DNA of 22,900 nt, taken from positions 1 through 22,900 of the forward strand of contig CAZNRY010000047.1 in the NCBI GenBank assembly GCA_964575675.1. Direction: 5' to 3'. Of this stretch, positions 8,261 through 16,247 are shown piece after piece (position 1 is the first letter of the stretch; each line of letters opens with the position of its first letter). Both the position numbers and the translations under genes were made by a program. This DNA comes from CAZNRY01 sp964575675 (GTDB lineage Bacteria; Eisenbacteria; RBG-16-71-46; CAIMUX01; VGJL01). The notes beneath the pieces were generated by a model that searched no databases, was not told where the DNA came from, and saw nothing but the letters and a program-made list of their open reading frames with translations.

Positions 8261-8902
8261 ATGGATGCGTCCATGAGATCGCTTTCTCGGACGGCAATGC
8301 CGCTGATCTTGATCCTGCTAGGCCCCGTCCCGGCCGGCGCGGAGATATTCCTGCGCGGCAATGCCGGATGGCTGGACGTGGAGGGCGGCAGGACGAGGGG
8401 GATCGGCGATCCCTACCAGGGGGGGGGCGGAGGGAGCCTGGAAGCCGGACTCGGCCTCACGCGCCTCCTTGCGGTCGGGGGAGAGTACGCGCCGGGTTAC
8501 AACCAGCCTGCGCGGCACACGGAAGTGACCGGGGATCTCGACAAGGCGAGCTTCTCCGCTCTTCTCGGAAATGTCTTCTTCCGGCTCGAGCCGATCGAAG
8601 AGGTCACGCCATACTTCTCCATCGGCGTGGGCAGGTCGGCCTTCAGCTTCACCTATGCGGACACGGGGAAGGTCTTCGTTTCCGGGACGAAGATCCGCAG
8701 GCTCGCGAGCGACCGGCTGAACGGATGGGCGATCGTGCTCGGATTCGGATTCGAGGCCCCGATCACCGGACACATCGACGGCGGGATGCGCACGCGTTAC
8801 CTCTACAATCGTTGGGAAAGTCTCAGCCAGGAAGGGATCCTCTTCGCGTTCCCCACAGGGGACGCCTACTCGGTCGAAGCGAACCTCAAGCTGCACTTCT
8901 AG
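8261..8902 (+). CDS. Predicted outer-membrane beta-barrel protein (213 aa)
   Basis: The protein begins with a signal peptide (basic MDASMRSLSRT, hydrophobic PLILILLGPVP, then AGA before the predicted cut at about residue 26). The mature part has alternating-hydrophobicity strands rich in Gly and aromatics (for example GLGLTRLLAVGGEYAPGY and ALLGNVFFRLEP) and ends in Phe (LKLHF), the classical signal for BAM-mediated insertion. The length suggests a small 8-strand OmpA/OmpW-like barrel, but I do not recognise a named family. It starts two bases after leuS. An alternative ATG at 8273 would give a tidier signal peptide and a longer distance to the GAGG site. The link to leuS is probably transcriptional only. 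Confidence 0.8.
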   Translation: MDASMRSLSRTAMPLILILLGPVPAGAEIFLRGNAGWLDVEGGRTRGIGDPYQGGGGGSLEAGLGLTRLLAVGGEYAPGYNQPARHTEVTGDLDKASFSALLGNVFFRLEPIEEVTPYFSIGVGRSAFSFTYADTGKVFVSGTKIRRLASDRLNGWAIVLGFGFEAPITGHIDGGMRTRYLYNRWESLSQEGILFAFPTGDAYSVEANLKLHF

Positions 8903-9036
8903 CAGATTGCCTGCGTGCGCTCACTCCGCACATCCCGCTCAACCGGCTAAGCGAGCGTTGCATGCACCGGGCTGAGGCGATCACCCAAATGGCCACCCGG
9001 CCACTCGCTCACGATGTGTGACCGTCCGCAAGGCAC
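8903..9036. other. Convergent intergenic spacer with partial inverted repeat
   Basis: This 134-bp gap separates two convergent genes. AAGCGAGCG (about 8949-8957) is partly complementary to CACTCGCTC (about 9002-9010), which could form a long-range hairpin. The AAGCGAGCG core and the nearby GGCCA...ATCGCC segment resemble the repeats at 79-94, 275-290 and around 319-335. No T-rich terminator is evident. Confidence 0.35.
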
Positions 9037-10356
9037 CTACGGAACGGCGACCCGAACCTCCCGGCACTGAATGATCTCGCGCGTCGAGGCGTCCTGGACG
9101 AACGCGACCATGCGCAGCGTAGGGGAAGGCCAATCCGCATCGTCTTCCGCGAGGTCGAACTGGACAGCCTGATCGAGGAAGGCGCCGCTTGACCTGTAAG
9201 CATCCAGGACGGTCGGCACGGTGTAGTCGCGGATGACCCCGTTGAACTGCGGGACATCGTACGGGTTCAGCGGGGCGATCAGGCTGTCCTTGGCGACGAA
9301 TGCCGTGAGTCGGAGCTGCTGAAAGCGCGCCAGGTCGTCGATCGCGACGAACCTGAGATCGCCGGCGAGCTGAGAGCCCTCCAACCGGACGTTGGTCCAG
9401 TAGAGACCCACCTCCGCATCGGCGCCGTATGTCTGGAGGATCTTGCCGCGATATGCCTCCTCGAGCTGGGGATTGCTGCTTCCCTCCATCTTGTCCTTGC
9501 CGTTGAAGAAGACGTACGGCGCGCTCTGATCGTTTCCGTAGAAGGCGACCCGCTCGCCGATCTCATCCGTGTAGAAGGGGTCCGATCCCATCCAGGTGAG
9601 GTGAACCTGCACGCAGGCGAGCGCCGCATCGTCGAAGAAAGGGTCCATCTCGATTCGATCGGCCGCCGCGTCCGCCTTCGGGCAGTTCGGACAGAGGGTG
9701 GCCGTGAAGATCTCGAGCAAGACCCCGCGCGTTTGCCCGCGGGGGGTATAGGTGAATGCGAAGTCTGCGTCGACCCTCCCTTGCTCGGGGACATCAACCG
9801 TTTGCAGGGTGTCGCCCGAGACGAGGTCGAACCCAAGCCTATTGATGGCCGCGCCGGCGAGGCGGACCTCGTAGCGCCCCGGCTCCATGCAGACGAAGGA
9901 TGACGGGGTAGTCCGCCCCGTTGGGACCCCGTTCAAGCTGATCGCCAATCCGGCGATGTCGGAATCCACGACGAGGACGTTCGATGCCGGAGCGAGATGG
10001 AAATCGACCTGTTGAGCGCTTCCCGCGTCGACCCGGATCGCCAGCGTGTCGGATGGCTCCACGGCGACGCAGGTCTTGCGGAAGACGATCGTGTGCTCCC
10101 CGGCGGCGAGAAGGGTGTCGATCGTCTCCTCCGACAGGGAGCCGCGGATCAAGTTCCCGTCGATGTAAACCTGCGCACCCTCGGCGAGGCCCGATTCGGC
10201 CGACAAGAAACGGATCTTCACCTGCGCCTCGGTCGGTTCGGGGAGGCTTTCCCTGCAGCCGGAGAGATGTCCGAGGAGGATCAGGACGAACGCGGCGGGA
10301 AGGATCGTCCTACCCCGCCGGGGTGCGGCCGGCCTAGAAGTTCGTGAGCAGCTCAA
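9037..10356 (-). CDS. Lipoprotein with PEGA-like repeats and Omp28/thioredoxin-like domain
   Basis: This 439-residue protein has an n-region rich in Arg, a hydrophobic stretch (FVLILLGHLSG) and a lipobox LSGC with lipidated Cys34. Residues about 57-110 and 135-170 look like two PEGA-type surface-layer repeats (EGAQVYIDGN; LAISLNGVPTGRTTP...GRYEVRL). From about 208 an Omp28-like domain begins (RGVLLEIFTATLCPNC) with the redox-type CPNC at C222/C225, as in thioredoxin-fold Omp28 proteins. The start is TTG, supported by AAGGAGG five bases upstream; no ATG start fits. It overlaps the 3' end of the upstream barrel gene by 23 bases. With that barrel and a TlpA-like protein it forms an envelope operon. 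The substrate is unknown; thiol exchange or surface display are both possible. Confidence 0.82.
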   Translation of the reverse strand: MSCSRTSRPAAPRRGRTILPAAFVLILLGHLSGCRESLPEPTEAQVKIRFLSAESGLAEGAQVYIDGNLIRGSLSEETIDTLLAAGEHTIVFRKTCVAVEPSDTLAIRVDAGSAQQVDFHLAPASNVLVVDSDIAGLAISLNGVPTGRTTPSSFVCMEPGRYEVRLAGAAINRLGFDLVSGDTLQTVDVPEQGRVDADFAFTYTPRGQTRGVLLEIFTATLCPNCPKADAAADRIEMDPFFDDAALACVQVHLTWMGSDPFYTDEIGERVAFYGNDQSAPYVFFNGKDKMEGSSNPQLEEAYRGKILQTYGADAEVGLYWTNVRLEGSQLAGDLRFVAIDDLARFQQLRLTAFVAKDSLIAPLNPYDVPQFNGVIRDYTVPTVLDAYRSSGAFLDQAVQFDLAEDDADWPSPTLRMVAFVQDASTREIIQCREVRVAVP

Positions 10357-11824
10357 CGCGACCTCCTTCGAATGGATCGACGATCTTGCAGACGCCGCCC
10401 GAGCAAACCTGTCCGCCGCGGAGTTTGCCGCCGCCCATCGTAATCTGGCCCGCGAGCCCGAGGCGTATCGTCCACTCCGCCCATACCCAGGAATCGCGCG
10501 TGCGGAGGGGATCGTTCGTCCACTCCGTCGTGACCGACCAGCTCTGGCGCGGCGAGCGGGTCAGCGTCATCGTGGCCGCGTGGTCGCGGTATTCGACGGC
10601 GCGGACGTAAGAAGCCCGCGCGAGGTCCAGGGATTGGACCCCCTGCGTTTCGTAGGCGATCTCGGCGGACCAGGGACCGAGCTCTTTCATCCAGTCGCCG
10701 CCGTAGGTGACTCTCTCGAAGAAGACCCGGTCGGTTCCCTCCGGGACCGTGTCCTCGCTCTCGCCCGCGCGCAGGATCCAGTGGGACCCGATGAGGTCTC
10801 CCTGCAACTCGCCGTAGGTCTCCCACGCGGAGAGCGCCGCGTGGCGCGCCTCGGATCGACTCCAGTTCCCCGTGAGCGTGACGAGGGGCGAGATCGCATA
10901 CGTCGCCTCGGCCTGCAGGCCTCGTTCGTCATTGAGCCGGATGTTCGGCACGTGCGAGCCGCGGTTCAGGAGCGTCGTCGCATGCTGCCGTACGGCGGTC
11001 GGGGGAATTGAGTAGGCGTGCTTGAAGCGCAGCAGGTCCTTCCCCTCGAGAAGCAGCGCCAGGCGCCCCGCGCTCGCGTTCAGAGCCATGTAGCCGCCGT
11101 GCCCGTCGGCCGGCGCGCGCCTGCCGGGGCGTTGCGGGTTGTAGTGCTGGATCGCGTACTCGCCGGCAAAGTCGATGCCGCCCGGAAGGCTGCCGCGCGC
11201 CTCGATCCCGCCGAGCCCGTCGCGGCCCTTACCGCTCCCGGGGGAGACCTCGGATTCGAGGGAATCGATCAGCGCCCCGTTCAGCCCGATCGTCCAGCCG
11301 CTGGCGAACGAGCGGCGTGCCGAGAGAGCCTGCACGGAGGTCGCCGGATCGCCGTAACTGTTCGTTCCCGCGATCCCTTCGATCGTGAAGCCGTTGCTCA
11401 CGGCCTGAAGCCGCGCCCCGTCGATCACATTGTCGAAATTGACCGTCTTGTCCTCGTAGATGTTGATGATGAGTCCCGTCCCGAAGGTCGCGTAGCTGTC
11501 GCCGAGGCGCGCCTCGAAGGGCCCGTAGGTCGCGGTGATCCATCGCTTGCGGATCCCCTCCTGCCGGGCGCCGTACTTGTTGGGATCGATGCCGGGGCCG
11601 GAGGGCGTGTGCGAGAGGAAGACGATCCCCGCGGAGAACCGGTCGTACCCCAGGTCCAGGTCGAAGCGGTCGTCGAGCAGGCTCTCGTTCAGATTCGTGT
11701 CGTAGTAAGCCTGTAGTTGGTTCGCCCCGCGGATCCTCGCGTCGGCGGCATGCGCGGCCGGGACGCACGACAGCGCAATCGAGAGGATGGTCAGCACGAT
11801 GAGACCGGCGGGTCGACGTTTCAC
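10334..11824 (-). CDS. Predicted large outer-membrane beta-barrel (DUF6029-like)
   Basis: The protein has 496 residues, starting at the GTG at 11824, which overlaps the upstream tlpA-like stop in a GTGA arrangement. A clear signal peptide (MKRRPAGLIVLTILSIALSC...AHA) is followed by alternating polar/hydrophobic strands with many Tyr, Trp and Gly residues throughout, ending in VELLTNF with a terminal Phe. ATYGPFEARLGDSYATFGTG and similar segments resemble the DUF6029-type barrels that I recall in FCB-group bacteria beside TlpA and Omp28 genes; this match is by eye. A Cys pair near the C terminus (GGQVCSGGVCKI) is unusual for a barrel and might be a disulfide acted on by the neighbouring thioredoxin-like proteins. 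Function is unknown. In-frame sequence upstream of 11824 is antisense noise over the tlpA-like gene. Confidence 0.8.
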   Translation of the reverse strand: MKRRPAGLIVLTILSIALSCVPAAHAADARIRGANQLQAYYDTNLNESLLDDRFDLDLGYDRFSAGIVFLSHTPSGPGIDPNKYGARQEGIRKRWITATYGPFEARLGDSYATFGTGLIINIYEDKTVNFDNVIDGARLQAVSNGFTIEGIAGTNSYGDPATSVQALSARRSFASGWTIGLNGALIDSLESEVSPGSGKGRDGLGGIEARGSLPGGIDFAGEYAIQHYNPQRPGRRAPADGHGGYMALNASAGRLALLLEGKDLLRFKHAYSIPPTAVRQHATTLLNRGSHVPNIRLNDERGLQAEATYAISPLVTLTGNWSRSEARHAALSAWETYGELQGDLIGSHWILRAGESEDTVPEGTDRVFFERVTYGGDWMKELGPWSAEIAYETQGVQSLDLARASYVRAVEYRDHAATMTLTRSPRQSWSVTTEWTNDPLRTRDSWVWAEWTIRLGLAGQITMGGGKLRGGQVCSGGVCKIVDPFEGGRVELLTNF

Positions 11825-12480
11825 TTCGCCGCGCCGGGAGCCGGTTCCCCCGTCTCCATTCCCAAGAGCTCGCGGACCAGGCTCTCGATCTTCTTCTCGT
11901 CGCCCGGCAGGTAGCCCTGCGCGAAGTAGGCGACGGTTCCGTCCTGCTTGATCAGAAACGACGTCGGGTATGCCCGGACATTGTAGGCGTTGCCGGCCGA
12001 CTTGGATGGATCGGTCGCCGCCAGGAACTCGAACTTGCTGCTGTCGATGTAGGGCTTCACCTTGCCGACGGTGCGCGTGTCGTCCTGCGCGATCGCAACG
12101 ACGGCGAAGCCTTGGGCGCGGTATGTCTTGTGGATCCGATCGAGCTCGGGCATCTCGCGTTTGCAGGGGCTGCACCAGGTCGTCCAGAAGTTGAGGTAGA
12201 CGGGACCCTTCGCAAGAAGCTCGGCGAGATGGATCGTCTTGCCCTTCAGATCCTTCACGGTGAAATCGGGCGCCTTGATCGTGGCGGTCTGCGCGGCGGA
12301 GGGCGCGGGAGCGCCTGCCTCGGCCTTCACCGAAGCCTGGTCGCTTTGCGGCTGCCCTGAACCGCCCGCCGCGAGCGCGACGCCGCCCGTCGACGGCGTG
12401 ATCAGGGCCGCGGCGAGGCCGAGGATGAGGATCGGGACGAGCAGAAGGTGAGGGGCGGTCCGTTCCTGGTTCGATTTCAA
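11821..12480 (-). CDS. TlpA-like periplasmic thioredoxin-fold protein
   Basis: This TlpA/ResA-type protein of 219 residues is anchored or exported by an N-terminal hydrophobic segment (LLLVPILILGLAAALI, about 12-27), followed by an Ala/Pro/Gln-rich linker (about 35-68). The AhpC/TSA-thioredoxin core starts at APDFTVKDLKGK, with the active site WCSPC (C103/C106) after VYLNFWTT and the cis-Pro loop in YPTSF. Such proteins reduce disulfides in exported substrates, commonly in cytochrome c maturation, though no such genes are near here. The start is TTG with AAAGGAGA at suitable spacing. It leads an operon with a barrel (4-base overlap) and an Omp28-like lipoprotein, so it is likely dedicated to them. 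Confidence 0.88.
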   Translation of the reverse strand: MKSNQERTAPHLLLVPILILGLAAALITPSTGGVALAAGGSGQPQSDQASVKAEAGAPAPSAAQTATIKAPDFTVKDLKGKTIHLAELLAKGPVYLNFWTTWCSPCKREMPELDRIHKTYRAQGFAVVAIAQDDTRTVGKVKPYIDSSKFEFLAATDPSKSAGNAYNVRAYPTSFLIKQDGTVAYFAQGYLPGDEKKIESLVRELLGMETGEPAPGAAK

Positions 12481-12545
12481 GATGTCTCCTTTCCCGCGAT
12501 GCCCGTCCCTCGCCGCGGGGCGAAGGGATGCAGGGAGCCCTCCCC

Positions 12546-12574
12546 ATTGTAGGCGGGGAGAGGGGTGATCCGGA
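12546..12574 (-). promoter_or_regulatory. Putative promoter of the tlpA/barrel/Omp28 operon
   Basis: On the minus strand TACAAT (12551-12546) is a near-consensus -10, with only a weak -35 candidate (TCCGGA, 12574-12569) at 17 bases. Transcription would start near 12539. The roughly 58-base leader contains an imperfect hairpin at 12506-12528 (arms TCCCTTCGCC and GGCGAGGGA with one bulge) between promoter and ribosome binding site. Confidence 0.4.
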
Positions 12575-12651
12575 AGCCCGTTCGGGATCTGCTTGCGACT
12601 TGGAAGGCGCCTCTGGGCGTCACGGGGGATGGGAGCAGGTCAGGAGATCTA

Positions 12652-12681
12652 TTGACCACGGGCGGTCGCACCGAGTACGCT
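12652..12681 (+). promoter_or_regulatory. Putative promoter for the PEP-CTERM gene
   Basis: TTGACC (12652-12657) and TACGCT (12676-12681) are separated by 18 bases in the plus-strand direction. They are about 45 bases upstream of the ATG at 12728, which follows an AGGAGAAGGAGA ribosome binding region. The promoter is back to back with that of the minus-strand envelope operon, so a shared regulator could bind between them. Confidence 0.5.
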
Positions 12682-12727
12682 GGCCGGTCACGAAAACATG
12701 ATGCTGATCTCAGGAGAAGGAGAACAG

Positions 12728-13468
12728 ATGAAGAGCTTTCTTGCAACGATGATCGTCCTCGGAGCCTTGGGGATGAATGCGGCGGCCGCCGCGACGGTCA
12801 CCCCTTACATCGCTTTCTGGGCCGACGGCGACACGCGGGATCTTCTCGAGATCCCGTTTTATCAGGACGAGATGGGTCGATACCGAGTCGATGAGTACTC
12901 TTACTCGACGAACGAGTTCAGTTTGCGGCTGAACAACGTGCTGCTGGATCCCGATCCCTCGATCGCGTACGGCCTTGCCGTGACCGATTTCGGCGCTCCG
13001 AGCACATTCTCCTTCCTCTTCATGACTCCAATCGTTCCCGTGGGGGCTCCGAATGTCGTCACGGCATCGATTTCAGGGGGGTTGACGGATTTTACGGGGG
13101 ACGGCGTCTCGATCACCCCGTCGGCCGGTTCGTTCCTCCAGTCGTCGTCGGTTGGGCCTGTGGCCACGAGCATGGGGGTTGATGTCGGGCCCGGCGCCCT
13201 GTTCGGTTCGGGGACCGCCGGCTCGCTGTACACCTATGGCGCGTTTGCCGCTGGTCCCATGGCAGGGCCTGGGCCCGGGCCGTGGACCACGCTCTCGGCG
13301 GCCACGGCATTCATGCTCAGCGGTGGCGGGGACATCGCTTCGCTGACCGGGTACGCGAGCATCGAGGAAGGGACCGTGGATCCGGTGCCTGAGCCGGCGA
13401 GTCTGATCCTGCTTGGCGGGGGTCTTCTGGGCCTTGCCGCTGCACGGCGGCGCAAGGCGGTGTCGTAG
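12728..13468 (+). CDS. PEP-CTERM sorted exported protein
   Basis: The 246-residue protein starts with a signal peptide (MKSFLATMIVLGALGMNAAAAA). It ends with a complete PEP-CTERM sorting signal at about 219-246: the VPEPAS motif, a Gly/Leu-rich membrane helix, and an ARRRK basic tail. In known systems exosortase cleaves after PEP and the protein is delivered to the cell surface or exopolysaccharide matrix. The middle (about 23-215) is Gly/Ser/Thr/Pro-rich and lacks cysteines; I recognise no domain in it. No exosortase or polysaccharide gene is in the window, so the sorting enzyme must be elsewhere. The start is supported by a strong purine-rich SD. The gene is monocistronic, with a hairpin after it. 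Confidence 0.9.
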   Translation: MKSFLATMIVLGALGMNAAAAATVTPYIAFWADGDTRDLLEIPFYQDEMGRYRVDEYSYSTNEFSLRLNNVLLDPDPSIAYGLAVTDFGAPSTFSFLFMTPIVPVGAPNVVTASISGGLTDFTGDGVSITPSAGSFLQSSSVGPVATSMGVDVGPGALFGSGTAGSLYTYGAFAAGPMAGPGPGPWTTLSAATAFMLSGGGDIASLTGYASIEEGTVDPVPEPASLILLGGGLLGLAAARRRKAVS

Positions 13469-13498
13469 ACTTTTCCGTTTCGGAGACGCTTCTGTGAG

Positions 13499-13526
13499 GG
13501 CCGCTCGGGGGCAATTCCGGGCGGCC
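13499..13526 (+). terminator. Stem-loop after the PEP-CTERM gene
   Basis: GGCCGCTCGG (13499-13508) pairs with CCGGGCGGCC (13517-13526) with a single mismatch (or G-U pair) and an 8-base loop. It lies about 30 bases after the stop codon. Only a short TTCG follows rather than a long U-tract. Confidence 0.5.
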
Positions 13527-13624
13527 TTCGTGTACGGGCGCTGGGCAGGTCTCGCGGGACCGAATGGCCTTCCTTCAGTTGCCACGAGCCAGTGGACGAT
13601 TCGCCCAACATGGAGTTCTTGCAG

Positions 13625-13653
13625 CTGACCACGAGGGCAAAGTCTCTTAAGAT
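13625..13653 (+). promoter_or_regulatory. Possible promoter for the unknown protein-queG pair
   Basis: CTGACC (13625-13630) and TAAGAT (13648-13653) are separated by 17 bases, each with four of six consensus matches. Transcription would start near 13660, upstream of both candidate ATG codons at 13683 and 13710. Confidence 0.35.
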
Positions 13654-13709
13654 CGGGGACGCGCGGCGCCCGTGCAGTGCCAATGGATGCAGGAAGGGAA
13701 TCGTCGAAG

Positions 13710-14879
13710 ATGGAAATCCGACCGCTCCTGCCCGATCTCATCTTCCGCCAGCTCGAGGAGAAGGACTTCGATGGGCTCGCCCGAAGCATGGAGCGGGCGC
13801 TGGAACAAGGGGAGGGGGTCAAGCATGTCCTATGGGGGATGCGGCGGTTCACCGGTCTTCTGCAGGCCGCGCCCGATTGCGCCCATCCGACCGTGGTCCT
13901 CGATGCCGTGGGCGACCTCGTGCCCACTTTCGGGGATGATTCTCCGCTGGAGCTCCTCGCCGCGGCGGCGCGGTATCTGATCGGATTGCCTGCCTCGCCT
14001 CCCCGCGTCGGCCTTTTCGATGCCGCTCCCGGCAACCCGCCGGTCGAGGTCGTCCCGGTCTCATCTCTTGAGGACGCCCTGCTCGAGGGATCGATCGAGA
14101 CGACCTGCACGACGCTCGGGCGGCTGCTCCGCGTGATCCAGACGCGGGAGTACCTGCTCGAGGTTGTTCTGGAGATGGTCGCCCCCGAGCGGACCCCTGA
14201 TGGGCACCTCCTCATCCACGCCGATGCCGTCGTGAAGGCGCTTCACGGGGCGGACTGGGACGCCGGCCGGGGCATCCTCTACCGGCTCGTGGAGGCCCTG
14301 AGCATGGACCCCGTCGAGCCGGCACCCGCAATCACCGAGAAGCCGCCGCAGACCCCCTGCCGCGGGGGCTTCATCGTGAGCATCGAGCAGGCGGTCCCCG
14401 AGAGGTACTGGCTCTACCTCGCCCATGCTTTCCAGGCGGAGCGCTACGCGCAGATGAGGCCGAAGGCGGTCCGCTGGGGTGTGCGCTCCTGGATCGCCGA
14501 GCGGCTCTTCGACGGCGACGAGGCGGCGATGGATTGCGCCGAGCAAAGCGTCGATGTTCACGCTCGGCGGCGCCACGACGAGAAGCTTCCGGTGCCGCCG
14601 ATCGAGATCGGATGGAGGATCCTCGACGCGGGGGCTGGCGGGGGAGGAGACGGCGCGCGGGAGGCACGGCGCTGGGCGCAGATCCTGCCCGACGTCGATC
14701 CCCTCTTTCGCTGGATCGCGGCGGGGGCGGCGCGGTCGCTCGCGGCCGGCGATCCCGGGCCCATCGTCGCCGTGAACGCGGCCCGCTGGGGCTGCCACCT
14801 GCTTGGGCCCTCCGGGGCCGGGGTCCTGACGGAGCGCCTCATGGAGCGGTTGATCGTCCTGTCGCGGGAGATCGATTGA
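13710..14879 (+). CDS. Unrecognised alpha-helical protein coupled to queG
   Basis: I do not recognise this 389-residue protein. It has no signal peptide or membrane segment, so it is probably cytoplasmic. It reads as a chain of amphipathic helices (for example LEEKDFDGLARSMERALEQ, LLRVIQTREYLLEVVLEM, YWLYLAHAFQAERYAQMRP), with few cysteines and several His residues. That composition recalls helical-repeat proteins, but no repeat unit is clear to me. The start is uncertain: ATG 13710 has GGAAGGG about 11 bases upstream, while in-frame ATG 13683 and GTG 13677 lack a site. Its stop overlaps the queG TTG start (TTGA), so the two proteins are made from one message and may cooperate. A queuosine-related or tRNA-related role is speculation. 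Confidence 0.75.
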   Translation: MEIRPLLPDLIFRQLEEKDFDGLARSMERALEQGEGVKHVLWGMRRFTGLLQAAPDCAHPTVVLDAVGDLVPTFGDDSPLELLAAAARYLIGLPASPPRVGLFDAAPGNPPVEVVPVSSLEDALLEGSIETTCTTLGRLLRVIQTREYLLEVVLEMVAPERTPDGHLLIHADAVVKALHGADWDAGRGILYRLVEALSMDPVEPAPAITEKPPQTPCRGGFIVSIEQAVPERYWLYLAHAFQAERYAQMRPKAVRWGVRSWIAERLFDGDEAAMDCAEQSVDVHARRRHDEKLPVPPIEIGWRILDAGAGGGGDGAREARRWAQILPDVDPLFRWIAAGAARSLAAGDPGPIVAVNAARWGCHLLGPSGAGVLTERLMERLIVLSREID

Positions 14880-15850
14880 CCGGCGCGGAGGCGGGGGAGG
14901 CGCGCGAGCGAATCTTCGCTTGGGGGACCGAGATCGGCGTCTCTGCCCTGGGCGTCGCACCCGCGACCAGGCCGCCGCGAGCCGGCTTTCTCCTCGAGTG
15001 GTTGTTCCGCGGCTATCAGGCTTCGATGAACTACCTCGCTCGCGACGCCGAAGCGCGCTCGGACCCCGCGCGGATCCTGGAGGGTTGCGCGAGCGTTCTC
15101 TGCCTCGCGCTCGATTACGGAGGAGTGGAGGATCCGGCCGCGAATGACCCTACCCTGGGCCGGATCTCCCGCTATGCGTGGGGCGACGACTATCACGTCG
15201 TCCTGAAGGAGAAGTGCGAGGCGCTCGCCTTGCGGATTCGCGAGGCATGGCCCGAGGCGCGAACGCGGGTCGCCGTGGACACCTCTCCCGTTCTCGAGAA
15301 GGCCTTCGCCGCGCGGTCGGGCCTTGGGTGGATCGGCAAGCACACGAACCTGATCGACGAGAAGCGGGGGAGCTGGTTCTTCCTCGGCGAGATCTTCACG
15401 ACCCTCCCGCTGCCGCCGAGCGAAACGGCGGAGGATCGATGCGGGAGCTGCACACGATGCATCGAGATCTGCCCTACGGAAGCGATCGTCGAGCCCTACG
15501 TCCTCGATGCCCGCCTCTGCCTCTCGTACTGGAACATCGAGCACCGCGGAGAAATCGATCGATCGATCGCGGGGAGGATGGACAACTGGATCTTCGGCTG
15601 CGATCTATGCCAAGAAGTCTGTCCCTGGAACCGGGAATCACGCCCCGGGCTCGAGTCGCCGGCCGTTCCGCCGCCCGACGCGCGCTTCGCACCCCGAGGG
15701 GAGAACGTCGGCCGGCCGCTCGAGGAGTGGAGCGGACTCACGCAAGAGGAGTTCTCGAGGCGCTTTCGCGACAGCGCGGTCAAGCGCGCCCGGTACGACG
15801 GCTTCAGCCGCAATGTCGAGATCGCCCGGCGAAATGCGGGCGAGGCCTGA
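14876..15850 (+). CDS. queG: Epoxyqueuosine reductase
   Basis: QueG reduces epoxyqueuosine to queuosine in the wobble position of certain tRNAs, the last step of queuosine synthesis, using a cobalamin cofactor and two [4Fe-4S] clusters. The 324-residue protein shows VAVDTSPVLEKAFA with the likely catalytic Asp135, GLGWIGKHTNLI, the first ferredoxin cluster CGSCTRCIEICP (C179, C182, C185, C189) and the second CDLCQEVCP (C232, C235, C239), plus Cys205. The C-terminal HEAT-like extension of some family members is absent, which is normal for the short form. The TTG start at 14876 has GGGAG just upstream and overlaps the preceding stop; the first in-frame ATG would remove the N-terminal domain. 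No other queuosine gene is in the window. Confidence 0.94.
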   Translation: MTGAEAGEARERIFAWGTEIGVSALGVAPATRPPRAGFLLEWLFRGYQASMNYLARDAEARSDPARILEGCASVLCLALDYGGVEDPAANDPTLGRISRYAWGDDYHVVLKEKCEALALRIREAWPEARTRVAVDTSPVLEKAFAARSGLGWIGKHTNLIDEKRGSWFFLGEIFTTLPLPPSETAEDRCGSCTRCIEICPTEAIVEPYVLDARLCLSYWNIEHRGEIDRSIAGRMDNWIFGCDLCQEVCPWNRESRPGLESPAVPPPDARFAPRGENVGRPLEEWSGLTQEEFSRRFRDSAVKRARYDGFSRNVEIARRNAGEA

Positions 15851-15900
15851 TAGCACCGCGGGTCTCGTGCCTGGATGAAGCCGAGCGCGCCCTGCCCGCC

Positions 15901-15929
15901 TTGACAACCCGCGCTCACTGCCGCTAGCT
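15901..15929 (+). promoter_or_regulatory. Consensus-like promoter for the NifU-like gene
   Basis: A perfect TTGACA (15901-15906) is followed after 17 bases by CTAGCT (15924-15929), or after 18 bases by TAGCTT. It lies 50 bases after the queG stop and about 70 bases before the NifU-like ATG. This is the best -35 in the window, and it suggests that the NifU-like gene is strongly expressed independently of queG. Confidence 0.6.
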
Positions 15930-15999
15930 TTGGGGCTGGTTCTGCGGGGCGTCCGGCCGCGTGGCGCGATACGGAGGGTCCCGGGAAGGAGCGAGCGGC

Positions 16000-16227
16000 A
16001 TGTTGGAACGCGACAAGGTCGAGAGCCTTTTCGACAAGAGGATCCGCCCCGGGCTCATGATGGACGGCGGGAACATCGAGTTGGTCGAGGTCAAGGAGAA
16101 CAAGGTCTACGTGAAGCTCCTCGGCGCATGCGGCGGCTGCCCGAGCGCGATGATGACCCTCCACTACGGGGTCGAGCGGATCCTGAAGGAGGAGTTCCCC
16201 GAGCTCGAGGCCCTGATCGCCGTCTAG
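16000..16227 (+). CDS. Stand-alone NifU C-terminal domain Fe-S scaffold protein
   Basis: This 75-residue protein is a single NifU_C domain (Nfu type). It has the conserved DGGNIELVEV strand (22-31), then VYVKLLGACGGCPSA with the cluster-binding C44/C47 pair, and the helix MTLHYGVERILKEEFPE. Such proteins receive or carry [4Fe-4S] clusters to target enzymes. Homologues are often fused to other domains; here the domain stands alone, which is also common. GGAAGGAG lies nine bases before the ATG. Its position after queG and before other unrelated genes fits a general maturation role; QueG (two clusters) and endonuclease III (one cluster) are plausible local clients, but this is inference. Confidence 0.92.
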   Translation: MLERDKVESLFDKRIRPGLMMDGGNIELVEVKENKVYVKLLGACGGCPSAMMTLHYGVERILKEEFPELEALIAV

Positions 16228-16247
16228 CATCGGCTTCCATGCCTTGT

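Noticed and set aside
6336..8297. A 653-codon minus-strand open frame opposite leuS
   Set aside because: It is a shadow of leuS codon bias; no domain, no ribosome binding site.
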